A stretch of 64,000 bases of DNA from Heterostelium multicystogenum (lineage: Eukaryota; Evosea; Eumycetozoa; Acytosteliales; Acytosteliaceae). The position numbers and the translations under genes are program-made. Location of the stretch: the NCBI GenBank assembly GCA_003667245.1, contig RCNN01000071.1:28454-92453 (forward strand). Direction: 5' to 3'. The notes below the pieces were generated by a model. It worked only from the letters and a program-made list of their open reading frames with translations, was not told the DNA's origin and did no database searches. Shown one piece after another: positions 37,901 to 51,231 of this stretch; the stretch's first letter is position 1; the number at the start of each line of letters is the position of its first letter.

Positions 37901-39438
37901 ACCATAGGTGCATGACTCTGTAACGTCAGGGATGGTAACGGCGCAACGTCCAATTGCTTGAATAGTCTCAGCTGCAAACTTCTTATCCTCATTCTTAACG
38001 TACTCTTTGAATTCCTTGAGAATCTTGCTGATGTTTTCTGCTGTTGCCAAACGTGTAAGAATCTCCAACTTTAACTTGATGCTATACTCTGGATCCGAAG
38101 AATGAATGAAGAATTCAGAAAGATATGGTTCAAACATGTTCTAAAGTGATGGGTTTGCAGTTAGTAATCAATTAGGAGGCCAGTATGTAGTGGATATACT
38201 TACAGGTCTCATTGTAACCATAGTTGAAATGTTGGTGAGTGTGATATATTGAACTTCTGGGGAGGAACGAAGCAAACGGACAAGTGATTTACCGACTTTT
38301 TGTGCTTCGATGACTGGTGCAATGTAGTAGTAGAGTGATGATACAGCCATGACAACAGCATTGCTTCTGCTTTGAAGAAGTGGGAGACATGATTTCAAAA
38401 GTAATCTGTGATCAATATCGATCTCCTCTGCGTCCATTGAGTCATTCAACTTGCTTTTTGGTGTCTGTAGTTGATTATCGTCATCTTCCTCATCTGAATA
38501 AAATGATGTCTTCTTCTTATATTGCTTAACATTCTTATCATTCTGTTTAATGTGTATTCAAGTTGTGTTGATAATAATGATTAGTAAATTGGTTGAAAAG
38601 CCAGTGCTGTTTCACGAGTTGATACTTACGATGGTGGAGTCTGGACATTTGAATTGGGTTCTTGCATATTTGGTAAGGACACCAATGGTTACAGTTTGAG
38701 ACCATTCATCAAAAATCGGCAAGAAGCTGACAGATCTTGCGATAGTGTTGGTGAAGAATGTCGTAACGCTCGGGACAAACTTCGACGAATGCCATCATTG
38801 CTGCACCAAGTACCATTGTGCTGTTGTCGTTGAGAAGTTGCTCAACGAGCACCGAGAGCTCCTCTTGTTTGTCGTTGTCGAGCTTATACACCTTGGCAAT
38901 AGCAAAGGCAGCAGCCTTTCTGACGTAGGGCGAGCTGTCTTTGATGCACTTTTCAATGGCCAAAACGATGACCTGAATAATGTCGACGACAACGAATCGA
39001 CGACATGACACGGAGTGCGCTTGCACGAATGACCTGACTCTTGTCAGTCAATGATTTCTGGAAGGTGTTGATCGCCAACAAAGCACTGTCATGCTCCGAC
39101 TCGGCATAGTGAACCAAGTACATATAGACCAACTTCTTCAATTCCAAATTCTTGGCAATTACATTCTTTACAACCTGTGGGAACACTTCAGATACATCTC
39201 TACCTTTTGAAATCATCTTAATAGATATACAAAGCATTATTGCACAATGTTAACAACTTAAATCAAGTTCATCATTCTGTTCAGTTGAAAAACAATAAAT
39301 TACATACAGCAATCAACTTTTTCATACATTCCAATTTATCCTTATCAGATTGACCATCGAGTTGCTTCTTGATTTCAGTCAACTTTACATTAGTAGAAGT
39401 ATCATTAAAGTATCTGCTACTACTGAAATTATTTGAGT
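34972..39438 (-). CDS. ap3b1: AP-3 adaptor complex, beta subunit (5' exon not found)
   Basis: The first exon seen begins at 39438 after an acceptor: [22 protein letters not shown]. The adaptin trunk follows over several exons: [34 protein letters not shown], then after an intron [46 protein letters not shown] and [12 protein letters not shown]. The hinge is acidic ([20 protein letters not shown]) then lysine-rich ([12 protein letters not shown]). The ear ends [24 protein letters not shown] and KKQLELLTR at 34972. [18 protein letters not shown] and the serine/acid hinge are typical of AP-3 beta. Frame changes (for example CGTTGTC, GATTTTTGATG) add single bases. A long intron lies at 35374-36483. 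AP-3 sorts cargo from endosomes to lysosome-related compartments. Exon 1 with the ATG was not identified. Confidence 0.87.
35374..36483 (-). other. 1.1 kb intron of AP-3 beta containing an open frame
   Basis: Donor GTATGT at 36483 and acceptor AAAATAG at 35374 on the minus strand keep the frame ([18 protein letters not shown]). At 1110 nt it is about ten times the other introns here. It contains a 111-codon same-strand open stretch (35640-35975), cysteine-rich with an [16 protein letters not shown] segment, which I do not recognise. Confidence 0.6.
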
Positions 39439-40283
39439 ACTGTATTAACTTTCTCCATTTTCCTGTTAACTTGATCCTAGACTACACCAACTAACTAGCT
39501 AAGCTATGCTATCGAATATCTATCTAACTATCCTCTATACCAAATGCAATGTATCTCTATGTCTCAATATCAATATCAATACTACACTCTGTTGTCTTGT
39601 CTAACTCAAGTATCTGTCAATCTTTCTTTGATTCAATAGAATGATAGCTAATGTAACCTAACCTAAACTAATAAGCTAACCTATTTGTACAACTAATTAT
39701 CTGTAATAAAGTACACTGATCTATCTATCTATCTATTATCTATCAATCTATCTCTACAACAAATAAGTGAGCAGGATGTTATTATATATAACTATCTAAC
39801 TTAAAAGTTATCTAATATTAAATAACAAAAAGTGAATGTACAAAATGTTCAGATTTTTTCAAAAAGTCAGTATCATTAAAAACAAAACACCAGCCTCATA
39901 GTAAACTACAGTAATTCTACTTAGTCCCACCCTATTTTAAAAAAATAAAAATTTCAAAATCACACAGGTGTGGTTGTGTGGGCATGCCACATAGCTGGAG
40001 CACACTGTTGAATAAACAAGAACTTTCTCACCACTCTTCTCCCTTTCTCATCTGACACTTTAGTTTGCAGTGTCACACTCGCCGAGGGAAACAAGACAAT
40101 AAAAGGAATAGGCTATGCATGTTATGCCAGTCATAGCATAGTCCATATGCAAAGCTATAATTAATACAAATGTTTATTGTTGTAATTGTTTATGAGATTT
40201 TGATTGATTGATGAATTGATTGTTGATTGTTTAGTTATATCTTTAAATATAATTAATTGGTTATGGTTATGTTGGTTGTTTGT
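39439..40283. other. spacer probably holding AP-3 beta exon 1 and promoter
   Basis: About 845 bp between the first AP-3 beta exon found and the V-ATPase stop. TATCTATCTATC and CTAACTA runs dominate at 39480-39780. A GC-richer stretch at 39960-40090 (GGTGTGGTTGTGTGGGCATGCC, CACACTCGCCGAGGG) stands out and may be promoter sequence. The missing start exon must lie here or be very short. Confidence 0.45.
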
Positions 40284-42747
40284 TTACTCTTCATCATCAC
40301 CAGACAAAACGGTAACGTATGAGAATGGCTTTGAAAAGAACACCAGTACCAGCATAGAACTTGTTTTGGAATTCTACCCAATGGAGACGAAGGGCATGGA
40401 GGAAAGCAGAGAGAGACTCCATCATCAACAATACAGCAACGGTACCACCTAACCAGGCACCGAAACCAAGGAAGGCCAAGAATGGGTTACCACCTTCGAT
40501 TTTGACCGATAAGAATACGCTCCCAGAATACAGTGGACAACTCAGAGTGAGCAATGACAAGGCCCAAAAGACGGAGGTAGGAGGCAGTGTTGGAAATAGC
40601 ACCGAGTACGAACTCAATGGTGTGGATGACTTGATGGATGAAAACTTCACCAAACTCGAATTCCTCACCGTTGGTGTCCCACCAGCATCGAGGGCTTCGT
40701 CGTCGAATTCGTGTTCGTGGTGGTGACCGTGAGCCTTGAGGGCTTGCTCCTTTTTGTACATAGCCTTCATGATGAATGGCTTTGGAAGCAACATGACTGG
40801 AACTGAGAGGAGAGCAGAGAGTACCAAGACAATTTGGCAGGTGGTTTGACCGGTAAAGTAGAGTTCGTTATCTGGAATTGCAGCGGTTGGGGTCAAGAAC
40901 ATAGCAATGATGGTTGGCAAGATGAAAGGTGGGTCGACACCGTGCTCACGGTATGGGTAAGCCCACTTCAAGAGAATCAAGAAGCACAATGTAACCGAAG
41001 ATAGACCAGAGGAAGATGACTTGTGGGATGAATTGAGTGAATACGTTGACCCACTTCATTGGACCCTTCATGTTCAAGTAGTTGAGGAGTGAGAAGACGA
41101 TACCGACAGTCATTTGAATGACACCGAGCAAGACAGAGAGCTTCATCTTGAAGGAGTTGTAGTAGTCCAATTCGTTGGGAGCACCCTTCCAGATTGGGTC
41201 GACACCAAATGGATAGGGTCTTGTGAAGGAAGACTAAATCGGTTGAATTGCTACCTGCTTCTGGCTCAGCCCAGGCAGATCCAAAGAGATTCATTGGGAT
41301 AGAGAAGCATTCGTTGTAGATGAAACCAATGTAGATAGAGAAAAGAGACATCAAGAACAATACATAACGACCATCGAATGGCATTTGAATGATTTCATTC
41401 AACTTCTTGGCTGACAACTTCTTTTCCATAAGGATGAGGGCACCTGAGGCGGCCAACATCATGATACCATGACCGACATCACCAAACATAACACCGAACA
41501 AGAATGGGAAAGTAATAATGGTCAAAACAGCTGGATTGACCTCACGGTACTTAGCAACACCATAGGCATTGACGATAGCTTGGAAAGAGCTGGTATATAT
41601 TTGTTGGTCTCGAAATAAGTGGGTGGCTCGTCTTCAGGCTTGATGATTGAGAGTACAGATGGAACCAAAGCACCGGAACGGGTGGTAGCGGTACGGAGGG
41701 CAGTTTGGATCTCCTCGATGGCAGTCTTTGGACACCATCCCTTGGCGATTCAAGCACTTTCTTCCGACGTCGTAATCGAAAAGATTCATAGTGTGGTAGA
41801 TAGCCTTCTCCTTGAGAACCTTGGTTCTCCAGGTGACCAACTTGCTGACAATGTTCAAGAGAACTTGCTTCTTGTGCTCCTTTGAACGGTTCAAGACGTC
41901 TTGGAGATCAGAGATACGGATTGATACCTTTTGGAGGAGGTTGGCACGCTCGAATGAGGTGTCTGGACAGTCGTAGACGTTGGCACCGAATGACTCGCAG
42001 ATCTTCTTGATCTTTTGTTTGGAGACGGTCACCCTGGAAGAAAACAATGAATACAGTCTTGGAGGTGTCCTCACCAGTTTGTGGGTCAATGATTTCCTCT
42101 TCGATACGGGCGTCACGGACAAAGTTGTTACCACGGGTGGTTCTCCACAATGATCTTTGGAATTGTGGCATCTTATCGGTGTTCATAACACCAGTAATGA
42201 AACCAAGCTTGACACCTTGCTTTCCGACGTCGGCGACTACATCTTCGCTCAACAATGGACGACGGGCAGTTTGCTCGTTGAGTCCCTCGCTCAAGTTTGG
42301 ATTCTCTTGGAAGAAGACGGCATCCTTGGTGAGTACGTGACGGAGCTCGATCAACTCGTTGTAGTTTCTTTGGAGAGTTTCTTGGTTAGAGTTGACTTGC
42401 TTCAACTCACCCTCGAGCTCGTCGAAACGAGACTCCAACTCGTCCATTTGGAGTTGGTCTTCGGTGGCGTTGTCAGTGACAGAGTTTTCCAAGATACGGG
42501 CCAACTTCTTGTCCTTGAGGATTTGCTCCTCGAAGTACTTGAGCTTTCTGTCCATCTCGTCGCAACGCTTGACCTCATTGACAAAGTAACGTTGGAAGAT
42601 GTTTACGTGTGCATTGTGATCCTTGAACTGAATCAATCCAAGTTTACCGAGTTCGTCGACAGTGTCGTGTGCAGCTTCGATTTGAACGAACAGCTGAACC
42701 ATCTGCATTGGTGCAGATCTCCATAATGGAGTTTTAATAAAATCCAT
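40284..42747 (-). CDS. vatM: V-type proton ATPase subunit a (100 kDa)
   Basis: ATG at 42747: [40 protein letters not shown]. The N-terminal cytosolic half is helical ([45 protein letters not shown]). The membrane half contains [55 protein letters not shown]-like segments and [14 protein letters not shown] with SNTASYLRL, whose Arg is the essential proton-path residue. The end is [11 protein letters not shown] at 40284. At least six one-base frame changes occur (for example ACAAAAGATC for ACAAAGATC, TTGAATCGCC for TTGATCGCC), so about 815 residues are spread over all frames. It is the proton-translocating stator subunit of contractile vacuole and endosome membranes. Confidence 0.92.
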
Positions 42748-44744
42748 TACTTTGTAATTCTACACAAAACTAATATATATCTAGAGAGTTAAGAACTAAA
42801 CTATAAAGTAATATGAAACAAAAGGAAATGAATGTTAGAATATGCTAAGATATGATTCATTTTAAAAAAAAAAGTTTGTGGATTTGGGGGTTGTGTGAAT
42901 GGTGGAACAAAAAAAAAAACTATGATTGATAAATCTAAAAAAAACTTTCTAGAGAATGCAACCAATATCTATCTATTTGTAAGTCCTAATAAATTTTTAT
43001 CTTGATTGTTGAGTACTAGCTAGCTATTATCCAACTTATTTTGAATTAATCTAATGTAAAAGTATCCTATGTTCCATTTTCAAGCTAGCTTTAAATAAAT
43101 CATTTATCTAATGAAATTCTCTATTTCCTAATCTATATTTTCAGATCAATTTGATGTTGAAATCTGTCTATAGTAATCCATTACTATCTATTGATCTCCT
43201 ATATTGACTATCAATTTTCAAAAGATAGATCAATTGATAAATTTATTGAGCTGATGATTTCATGATTCGATTGATATTTGTTTGGTTGGAATCTCATTTT
43301 ATCTGATTAAATGATTCAATGCTGAATAATTGTTGATTGTATCATATCATCTATTAAATAACTATCGATCACTATCTAACTGTCGAAATAACTATCTAAA
43401 GACTAAATATATATAATATATCGAATCTACAATACCTTTTTGAATGGAATAAAAAAGTTTATTAAAATAAGAAATGAAATAATCTCTAAAATTGGATGAA
43501 CAAAGTATAGAGATATATCTCAGTGTAGTATAGTTTGTATAGTTTAGCTGAGTAGTTTAGTGTGTAAGTAAGTGTATGCAAAACGTCTTGCTTCTCTCTG
43601 GTGTTTTAAAAATAAAAATAAAAAAACAAAATCAAAAAACAGAAAAAAAAAAAACAAAAATAAAATTTTTATAAAAAAATCGTCGAAGTTTTCTTCTTCA
43701 TTTCTTTGGCAGTGGTTTATTGTTTGTATATTATTGACCAGGTTTTCAAATTCCTGGTTTCTGACAGCATATCTCAACTCCATTACTTTCTTGCTTGCCA
43801 CCTTTTTATTCTTATTGTTGTGAAAATGCAAAACAAATTATCAAAAATAAAATGGAGCGGAAATCCAATAATTACAACCATTCCATAAATATCCTTTCAT
43901 AAATTAATTCACAATAATAATAATAATATATAATATTATTAAATTAATTTCATCATCATTGTTGTTGTCGTTGACACTAAAAGAATAGAATATCTTATTA
44001 TACCAAAATATATATATTATATGGGAGATATTAAGTGATTGATTGTTTGATCGGTTGATATATATATATATATATATGAAGATGACTGGCTGATATATAC
44101 TGCTGCATGAGTAGAATGCTATTATAGGTGAGGTTGATCTTATGTTGAATATAGTTTAGTTTTGTAAACAGCTTAAGGAGTATATGATATATCAATCAAT
44201 ATTTTCTTTATATTCAAAGCATAGCATAGTTAGTTAGTTATGCTTATTCTAGATTACTTTTATTATGTTTGATAATTCATTGAACTGACTAATTACACAC
44301 TGACTGGGACGACATGAAGTTAAAATTTGTTTTTATTAAATTTAATTATTAAAGCAGAGATTGTTCAGTGGACTGCTGTTGTTGACATTTTTTGCATTTC
44401 TATTAATTATTTATTTCATTTGCAAAAGTGTAGTTAACTTCAACTTGATATCACAATATATAAATACATACATACTACCTATAACAAGTACTTGATAAAG
44501 TGATATAAAGATATATATATACACTTTGTAGACATATTTGAGAATTGATTGATAGATTAGATAAGACCTGGTCATTGCATTGTGTTGATCAACATACTCT
44601 GATTGCTAGAAGATAGAATAAATAGATAGTTCAAGATCGATTTCAGATAGATAGATAGATAGATAGATAGATTGATTGATAGTAGATAGATAGATTGTTG
44701 TGAATAGTTGATTGATCGATCATCTTTTACATTGTTGCTTGGCA
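42748..44744. other. divergent intergenic region
   Basis: About 2 kb between the V-ATPase a gene (-) and the CLASP-like gene (+). It has TAACTATCTA and GATAGATAGATA simple repeats, TATATATATATA near 44060 and poly-A in 43600-43680. One minus-strand stretch (43700-43831, KKVASKKVMELRYAVRNQEF and onward) looks more protein-like than its surroundings but has no context; I do not call it a gene. Confidence 0.5.
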
Positions 44745-47370
44745 ATGACATCAAATATGAAAGCTAGAATGTCTGTTAGTAGTTCTACTGGTAGTTCTAC
44801 TAGTAGTACAACAAGCAGTTCTGGATCTACCAATAGTGGTCTATCTTCGAGATTGAATCAACCAGTAAAACATGATATGTCACCAATTGATGTAGGTATT
44901 TCAATGATGGATAGTTAGTTATCAATAGTTTGGTATAATATTCATTCTTTGTATTGTTGATGTAGTTTGAGAATGAAAGAGAGATGCAAAAGAAATTGGA
45001 AGAGATTGGCACAGAGTTTAAGATGAAGGATTCACGTGATTGGTCATACAGATACAAGGCATTGCTTCAGCTTCAAAGGGTGGTATCTGGTAACGCTCTG
45101 GAGATGAAAAACTTCATTGTGGTGTGGCGTAATCTTAGTCCAGGCTTGGTAGAGCAGATTACAGAGATGAGATCTACGATCGTTAAAGAAGCATGTACAG
45201 TCGTGTCGCTTGTTGCAACTAGATTGAGAAATCGATTCGAACCTCTTGCGTTGCTCTACATGAATGCACTGCTCAAAGTAGTTGTCGTCAAAGTAACTAT
45301 CATTGCAGAAGCTGCACACAGTGCAATCAAGTCGATTCTCAATTCAGTGCAGACAAAGGGACTGTTGGCAAGCGTGTTGATCGCTTCGGGAGACCAACAC
45401 AACGAGGCTCTCCGACGTCGCTCAGCAGAGTATCTTCTTATCATACTAGGCCGTGCGATAGAGGAGCCTGAGATGATCATGTTGCCCGCTGTCCCCTCTT
45501 TGGAGGCTGCCATATCCAAGTTGCTTGTGGACGGTGGATCAGAAAATTCGTGTCAAAGCTAGACTCTGTTTTTGGTCTTATTTTGAGTTGAATGAGAAAG
45601 GAGCAATGGCTATGCTCTACGAGTACACACCAACTACACAAAAGAATCTATTTTCGATGATTAGCACATTACCTCCATCTCAAAAGGAACTTGCAGAAAG
45701 AATTCAACAAGCTCTCCTTGAAGAGGATCAAAATCAACAGATGGTCACAGAATCAACAGATTTGGACTTTGATATAAACGACTTTAAGAAGGAACAGCCA
45801 GCACCATCAACAACTTCCAGCACCATCCCAACTTCGCGAGCCAAGACACCAACGAGCGGATCCAGTATCCCTACTGGCAGACAATCTGGATTGAAAGGAA
45901 AGATATCTGGTCTATCTTCATTCAACTTCCTCCAACCCAACAACTACTACAACAACGACCACAGGATTATCTTCTTCGACATCATCGAAACCATCTGGAA
46001 CAACACTTAGAAGCGCATCTACTTCATCAACTGTTCGAAGCAAGAGTAGTTTAGGAATGAACAGCAAAACAACAACACCTATCAGCTCGACTAGCTCAAG
46101 AGCATCATCAGCCAGTCCAAATGTATCATCATCAAATCTTTCAGGAAGATACAGTAGTATTGGAAGTAGAATTTCACAAACAACCGTAGGAAAACCTACA
46201 CTTGCACAAACACTAAAGACATCACAGACAAAGGCAGCTGCAATTTCAAATTTACAACAGAAACAACAACAGCAACCAGCATCTCTTACAAAGTCTAAAA
46301 GCAGCACTTCACTAGGTAGCACAAACACTTCAACAACCACTACCACCACGACTACAGGCAAATCAACTACCTCAACCACCTCAACTTCACTCTCAAAGTC
46401 AACCATGAATCCACCAACTGCTTCACTTTCGAAATCAATATCAAAACCAACACCTACAGCTTCACTTTCAAAGAGCACAATCGGATCCACATCACTTCCA
46501 TCTTCAACCAAAACTACAGCAAATATCAGCTCAGTCACAACAACCACATCTTCATCACCAATTGTTGCCAGACTGAGTGAAAAAGTCAAAGAGCTTTCCT
46601 CAGCCCCAAGCAACAGGCCTTCCAGCCCATCAACACTCTCAAGAAGAGGACAGCGACTATCAAAGGATTTTGATGACAAACTTCTCAAGGAAGTGGAAAG
46701 CATTCTAGATAGAGATGTTCAAGCGATTGGAGATGTTGATGATTTAATCGAATACAGCAATACACTAGTGGAGTCACTGGCAAAGATCGATATGGAAATT
46801 GACTCGCTTCACGAATCGAATGTACAATTTAATGAAATTTCAGATGCACTTGCTACCGACATCAGAGATGCCAAGAGAGGACTTTCTCTCATAGACGACG
46901 ATCCAAGTAATGATTTGAAGCTCGAGGATTTGGAGTTGGATGGCGATGAGGACGACAGCGGCGCATCCAATAGCAAACAACAAATGAAGAATGTTCTGAG
47001 TAGAAGCAGTAGCATTGCTGAGCTTGGAATTGGTGGACGACAAAATAACAATGACGATGTATTCAATTGGATAGAAGACAGCGTTGATCAAGGAATGATT
47101 GGTGATGATCTATTGGAGTTTGATGACAATCAGTTTTTAGATGGCGAGGATGGCGACCACATGTTCAATGGCAAAAAGAAACACTACTCCAATGACAGAC
47201 ACAACTTAATCGACCACGATGACGATGGCGCCATCGACATTGATGACATTCACCTCAATTTGAAATCAACAAGCAACCCAAGTAGTAAAAGCAACAGTAA
47301 CAACAGTTCCACCAACAACAGTAAAAGAAATAGTTTAAATTTAGATTTAGAATTAGAATTAAATAGTTAA
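44745..47370 (+). CDS. CLASP-like TOG-domain microtubule-associated protein
   Basis: ATG at 44745 gives a Ser/Thr-rich start (KARMSVSSSTGSSTSSTTS). Intron 44892-44965 precedes a helical-repeat domain (RDWSYRYKALLQLQRVVSGN, IVKEACTVVSLVATRLRNRF, AIKSILNSVQTKGLL, RRRSAEYLLIILGRA) that fits a CLASP N-terminal TOG domain (PF12348). The chain continues across a one-base change (AAATTCG) through VKARLCFWSYFELN. A second change leads to about 430 residues of Ser/Thr/Lys-rich linker and a C-terminal acidic, predicted helical part ending at 47370. CLASPs bind microtubule plus ends and tubulin through TOG loops. Only one TOG domain is visible, so this is a short form. Confidence 0.75.
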
Positions 47371-48215
47371 CATTCAACCAGCCACTAACAACCAAAACAA
47401 AGAATCAAGTAATCCCAAACTCATGGTATTTAAAATAATATTTATAGATAATAATAATTAATAACAATCACAATTTCAACAAACCTATATCCTACAATCC
47501 ACTAACAACAACTCAACTCTTTAAACAAACTACAATAACAAAACCAGCATACAAATATCAAATAAACAAACAACAAATGTATATTATAATATCGTTAATT
47601 AGAACACTTAACACAAAGATATTATTATTATTTATTTAATCAAAAGTCCAGGAGTTAATCATAATAATAATAATATTAAACATTGTATTTTTGATGGATG
47701 GTAATTGGTTAGAAAATTGAACTATTTAATTCTTACTAGGATATTAATAACTACTACTCTATTCCAACAACAATAAAACAACATCAACAAAACTAAAAAA
47801 CTAAATTAAAATTAAATTGAATTCATAAGTTAATTTTGAATTGGTTGTATTCTTATCTTTACTGTAATATGTGCACCGACACACCTGATTCCCTAACTTG
47901 GCTTAAGAATGCAAACCAATATTAAATAGTTAATTAACTACAAACTTAATAATACAGTTCAGTTGGGGTTGTGTGTGTATGTGCTGAACCGTTGTGCAAC
48001 TCATGTGGAAGAGAGAGAAAAACTCGAATGTAATTAACCGACTTTTGAATTTTTTTTAATTTTTTTTCCAATATTTTTGTTTTTATTTTTTTGCATGATT
48101 GTTTTATTTATGTTGGTCGAAGAACGTTCATATTTTTTATTTTCAATAACATTATTTTTATATAATATTACTATTACTTTGTCTCTATTTATAAATAGAT
48201 AAGTAAGAAGAGAAT
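47371..48215. other. intergenic, tandem genes
   Basis: About 845 bp between the CLASP-like and DnaJ genes, both +. CAACAAAC and AATAATAATAAT runs occur near 47450-47790. T-rich sequence at 48050-48130 lies just upstream of the DnaJ start and may be its promoter. Confidence 0.55.
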
Positions 48216-49630
48216 ATGCCTGACAACAAGTTTTACGATATTCTTGGTGTATCACGTGATGCCAGTGAAACTGATATCAAGAAAGCATACAGAAAGGTAG
48301 GTTGAAAATACAACCCAATCATTCCAATTGATCGTTTCGAAGAGTTGACGAGACGAAGTCGGTCAATTGTTTTGGTTGTCATTTCTAAGATCACATGTGA
48401 TGGATTGTTTTTTTAAATTACAGTCCACCTGATCTTTAAAATTACGTCGATTCAAGTTGATATTAATGTCCATTCAAATAGTTGGCTATTAAATATCATC
48501 CAGATAAGAATCAAGACCCAGGAGCAGTTGAAAAGTTCAAGGAAATCACAGTTGCTTATGAAGTATTGAGTGACAAAGAAAAGAGAGATATCTACGATAA
48601 ATATGGTGAAGAGGGTCTTAAGGAAGGTGGACCAGGTGGATTCGGAGAGGACATCTTCTCACAATTCTTTGGTGGTGGATTCTTTGGTGGTGGTGGACGT
48701 GGAGGTAGACGTGGACCAAGAAAGGGAGAATCACTCCAACACGTTCTCAAGGTCAGTCTCGAAGATCTCTACAAGGGTAAGGTTGCCAAGCTTGCCTTAC
48801 AAAAGAACTCTAAATGCCCAGATTGCGAGGGTAAGGGTGCCAAGACAGCCGACGCTGTTAAGAAGTGCGACGATTGTAATGGTCAAGGTATCAAGATTCA
48901 ATTGAGACAAATTGGACCAGGTATGGTTCAACAAATGAAAACACACTGTAATACCTGTAAGGGTGAGGGTCAAGTCATCCGTGAGAAAGATCGTTGCCAG
49001 AAATGTAAGGGTAACAAGTCAATCCAAGAAGAGAAGACCTTGAAAGTTAACATTGACAAGGGTATGAAGAACGAACAAAAGATTGTATTTGCTGAAGAAG
49101 GTGACTTTGAGTCCCCAGATATCGTCCCAGGAGATGTTATCGTTATTTTACAACAAAAGCCACACGCCACCTTTGTCCGTGACGGTGACGACTTGCACAT
49201 GGAGCACAAGATTACATTGTTAGAAGCTTTGACCGGATTTGTATTCTATATTCAACATCTTGACGGTCGTGTTCTCACCGTCACCCAACCAGCAGGAAAG
49301 ATCATCACACCAAACGCCATCAAATGCATTTACAACGAGGGTATGCCAAAATACAGAAGTCCATTCGAAAAGGGAAGACTCATTATCAAGTTCACTGTTG
49401 AGTTCCCAAGCGATGGACAAATTGCCCCAGAGGTCGCCAAACACTTGGAAAAGATTCTTCCAAAGCCAAAGCCAGCCCAAAAACCAACCAGCCACGACGG
49501 AATCGACGAGGAAGTCACCTTGTCAGATGTTGATATTTCCAGCCAAAGATCAAGACGTGAGGCATATGATCATGACGACGACGACGAAGAACATGGACAC
49601 CCACAAGGAGTTTCTTGCCAACAACAATAA
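48216..49630 (+). CDS. ddj1: type I DnaJ/Hsp40 co-chaperone, prenylated (Ydj1/DNAJA-like)
   Basis: Exon 1 (48216-48296) encodes [20 protein letters not shown]; an intron at 48297-48481 is followed by [19 protein letters not shown], so the J domain has HPD. A Gly/Phe-rich linker follows ([16 protein letters not shown]). Then come four CxxCxGxG zinc-finger repeats ([32 protein letters not shown]), two beta-barrel domains ([34 protein letters not shown]) and an acidic tail ending SCQQQ, a CaaX-type farnesylation box. About 409 residues, no frame break. It delivers unfolded clients to Hsp70 and stimulates its ATPase, and should be partly membrane-attached through the lipid. Confidence 0.95.
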
Positions 49631-49739
49631 ACTAAATAGCAAGTCTATTTATATATATATTTTTTAAACAAAAAACAAAAGTCCCTTCATTATTATTTTT
49701 ATTTTCAAGTTATCTGGTTTATAAATGTAATAAAGTAAT

Positions 49740-51026
49740 TTATTGGTCATTATTTTCTTTTTCTTGTTGTTCTGGTTGTTCTTTTTGATCACCATTTGAT
49801 ACATAGATGGAAGAAGGAAGATAAATATTCTTTTCTTTCTCTTTCAATACTATATCACGTTCAATTTCAAATACTGTTGCAACTTGATCTTCTACAGTGA
49901 ACTTTACATTGATTGTGTCGATACAGAATCTGTGCTTTTCTGGTCCATTGTCTTCCTCTTTGAATTCTTCGTCTTCATCTTGATCTTTGGTAGCATCGTG
50001 TAATTTGTCACTCTTTCTCTTTCTAATAGAGCGAATATCTTCAATCAAAACCTGCTTAATTGCTAAACGAATGTCATCGAAATTGTCATAAAAACTTGAG
50101 TACTTTTCTGGCAACCAATACTTTTAATTGCTCATCTGCTTCTGGAAGGATGATGACATCTTTTAAGGGTGGTACAGTTGGGGTCAAAGTCCAAGCTGGG
50201 TTAATTGCATCTGGGAGACTGTCGTAGTGTTTGATGTATGGTTTTACATCTAGAATAGGTGTTCCATCGATTAAATCAATACAAGATAAATGCAACTCGT
50301 TTCCGACGATCTTGTCAATCTTAGCAGTTGAGAGACCAATTGCATTTGGTCTATGTGGAGTTCTTGTTGAGAACAATCCAACTTTGACTCCATCTAACTT
50401 GGGTGGCTTAACCTTTGCCTTTACGTTGCTTCCTGGACGGTCTTGTCTCACTCCTCTAAGTGTGTTGGTGTTCTCGTGGAAAACAAAGATCAACCAACAA
50501 TGTGAGTATTGATCGAGTCCCTCAAGAGCATGTGCAGGGTTAATGTTAGTACGTAGTCTCAAGATAGCTCTTCCCTTGGTGACGAAGCAACCTTGTCTTG
50601 GTGTACCGTTTCTCTCACGGAAGCAGCACTCCAAAAATCCGATTGGTGGGTAATCGGGTGGTCTCTCTGACTTGTTTTCTCTATCTTCCTTTATATCATT
50701 CAAGGTACGACGCAACTCTCTTTCAGCTCTGGTTCTTCCAAGTCGTTGTTCTTCACATTTCTTTTGTTCGTGTAATTTAGCTTGTCTTTCTTTCTCTAGT
50801 TTCTCCTTTGCTACTTCTAATTTATTTTTGATTTGTACTAATCGAGCGGGATCACCACAATTAATAATCTTTCAGAGATAATGGGTATCCATGCAATTGA
50901 AAACAATTATCATAATACTAATAATATACCTACAATAGAAATAAGTAGCAATTGCAGTTGTGATGACAATAGGTGTAGTAACCAACAATACTTTTTCAGA
51001 TGATGGTACAATTGAACTTATTTTCA
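49740..51026 (-). CDS. TRMO-like tRNA (adenine37-N6)-methyltransferase with N-terminal membrane segment
   Basis: ATG at 51026: MKISSIVPSSEKVLLVTTP, then a hydrophobic IVITTAIATYFY. An intron of uncertain frame (about 50880-50930) is followed by a charged coiled coil (KLEVAKEKLEKERQAKLHEQ). The TsaA/UPF0066 domain (PIGFLECCFRERNGTPRQG, HALEGLDQYSHCWLIFVFHE, KVGLFSTRTPHRPNAIGLST, DGTPILDVKPYIKHYDS) matches human TRMO along its length. One frame change near 50110 leads to the C-terminal part (YSSFYDNFDDIRLAIKQVL, acidic KDQDEDEEFKEED) ending at 49740. The enzyme uses SAM to methylate t6A37 of tRNA. The membrane segment is not in the human protein as I know it. Confidence 0.82.
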
Positions 51027-51231
51027 TTTTCTAATCAATAATTGATAATTGAATAAAATATAAGTTGTAATTTAATAGATAGATAATTTTATTAATAATG
51101 TTTAAATTTTCTTTTATAATCTTGAGTAAAAATTGTGAAAAAACGAACGACTATTTTTTTAACTTATAGTTTTGTTCATTCACTTAATTGTGGAATTCTA
51201 TTTTGGTGGATATGTTAATAAATTCAAAACA

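Noticed and set aside
40284..42747. programmed ribosomal frameshifting in V-ATPase and other genes
   Set aside because: Breaks are many per gene, of both signs, at ordinary homopolymers, and not at a common slippery site. Sequence error explains them better.
43544..43831. 95-codon minus-strand frame
   Set aside because: The second half is a Phe/Leu run from a poly-A/T tract. The first half (KKVMELRYAVRNQEF) looks better, but there is no start context or homologue I can name.
45918..46703. 261-codon open frame on the minus strand
   Set aside because: It is antisense to the Ser/Thr-rich linker of the CLASP-like gene. Its Val/Leu/Asp-rich composition is what the reverse of ACA/TCA codons gives.
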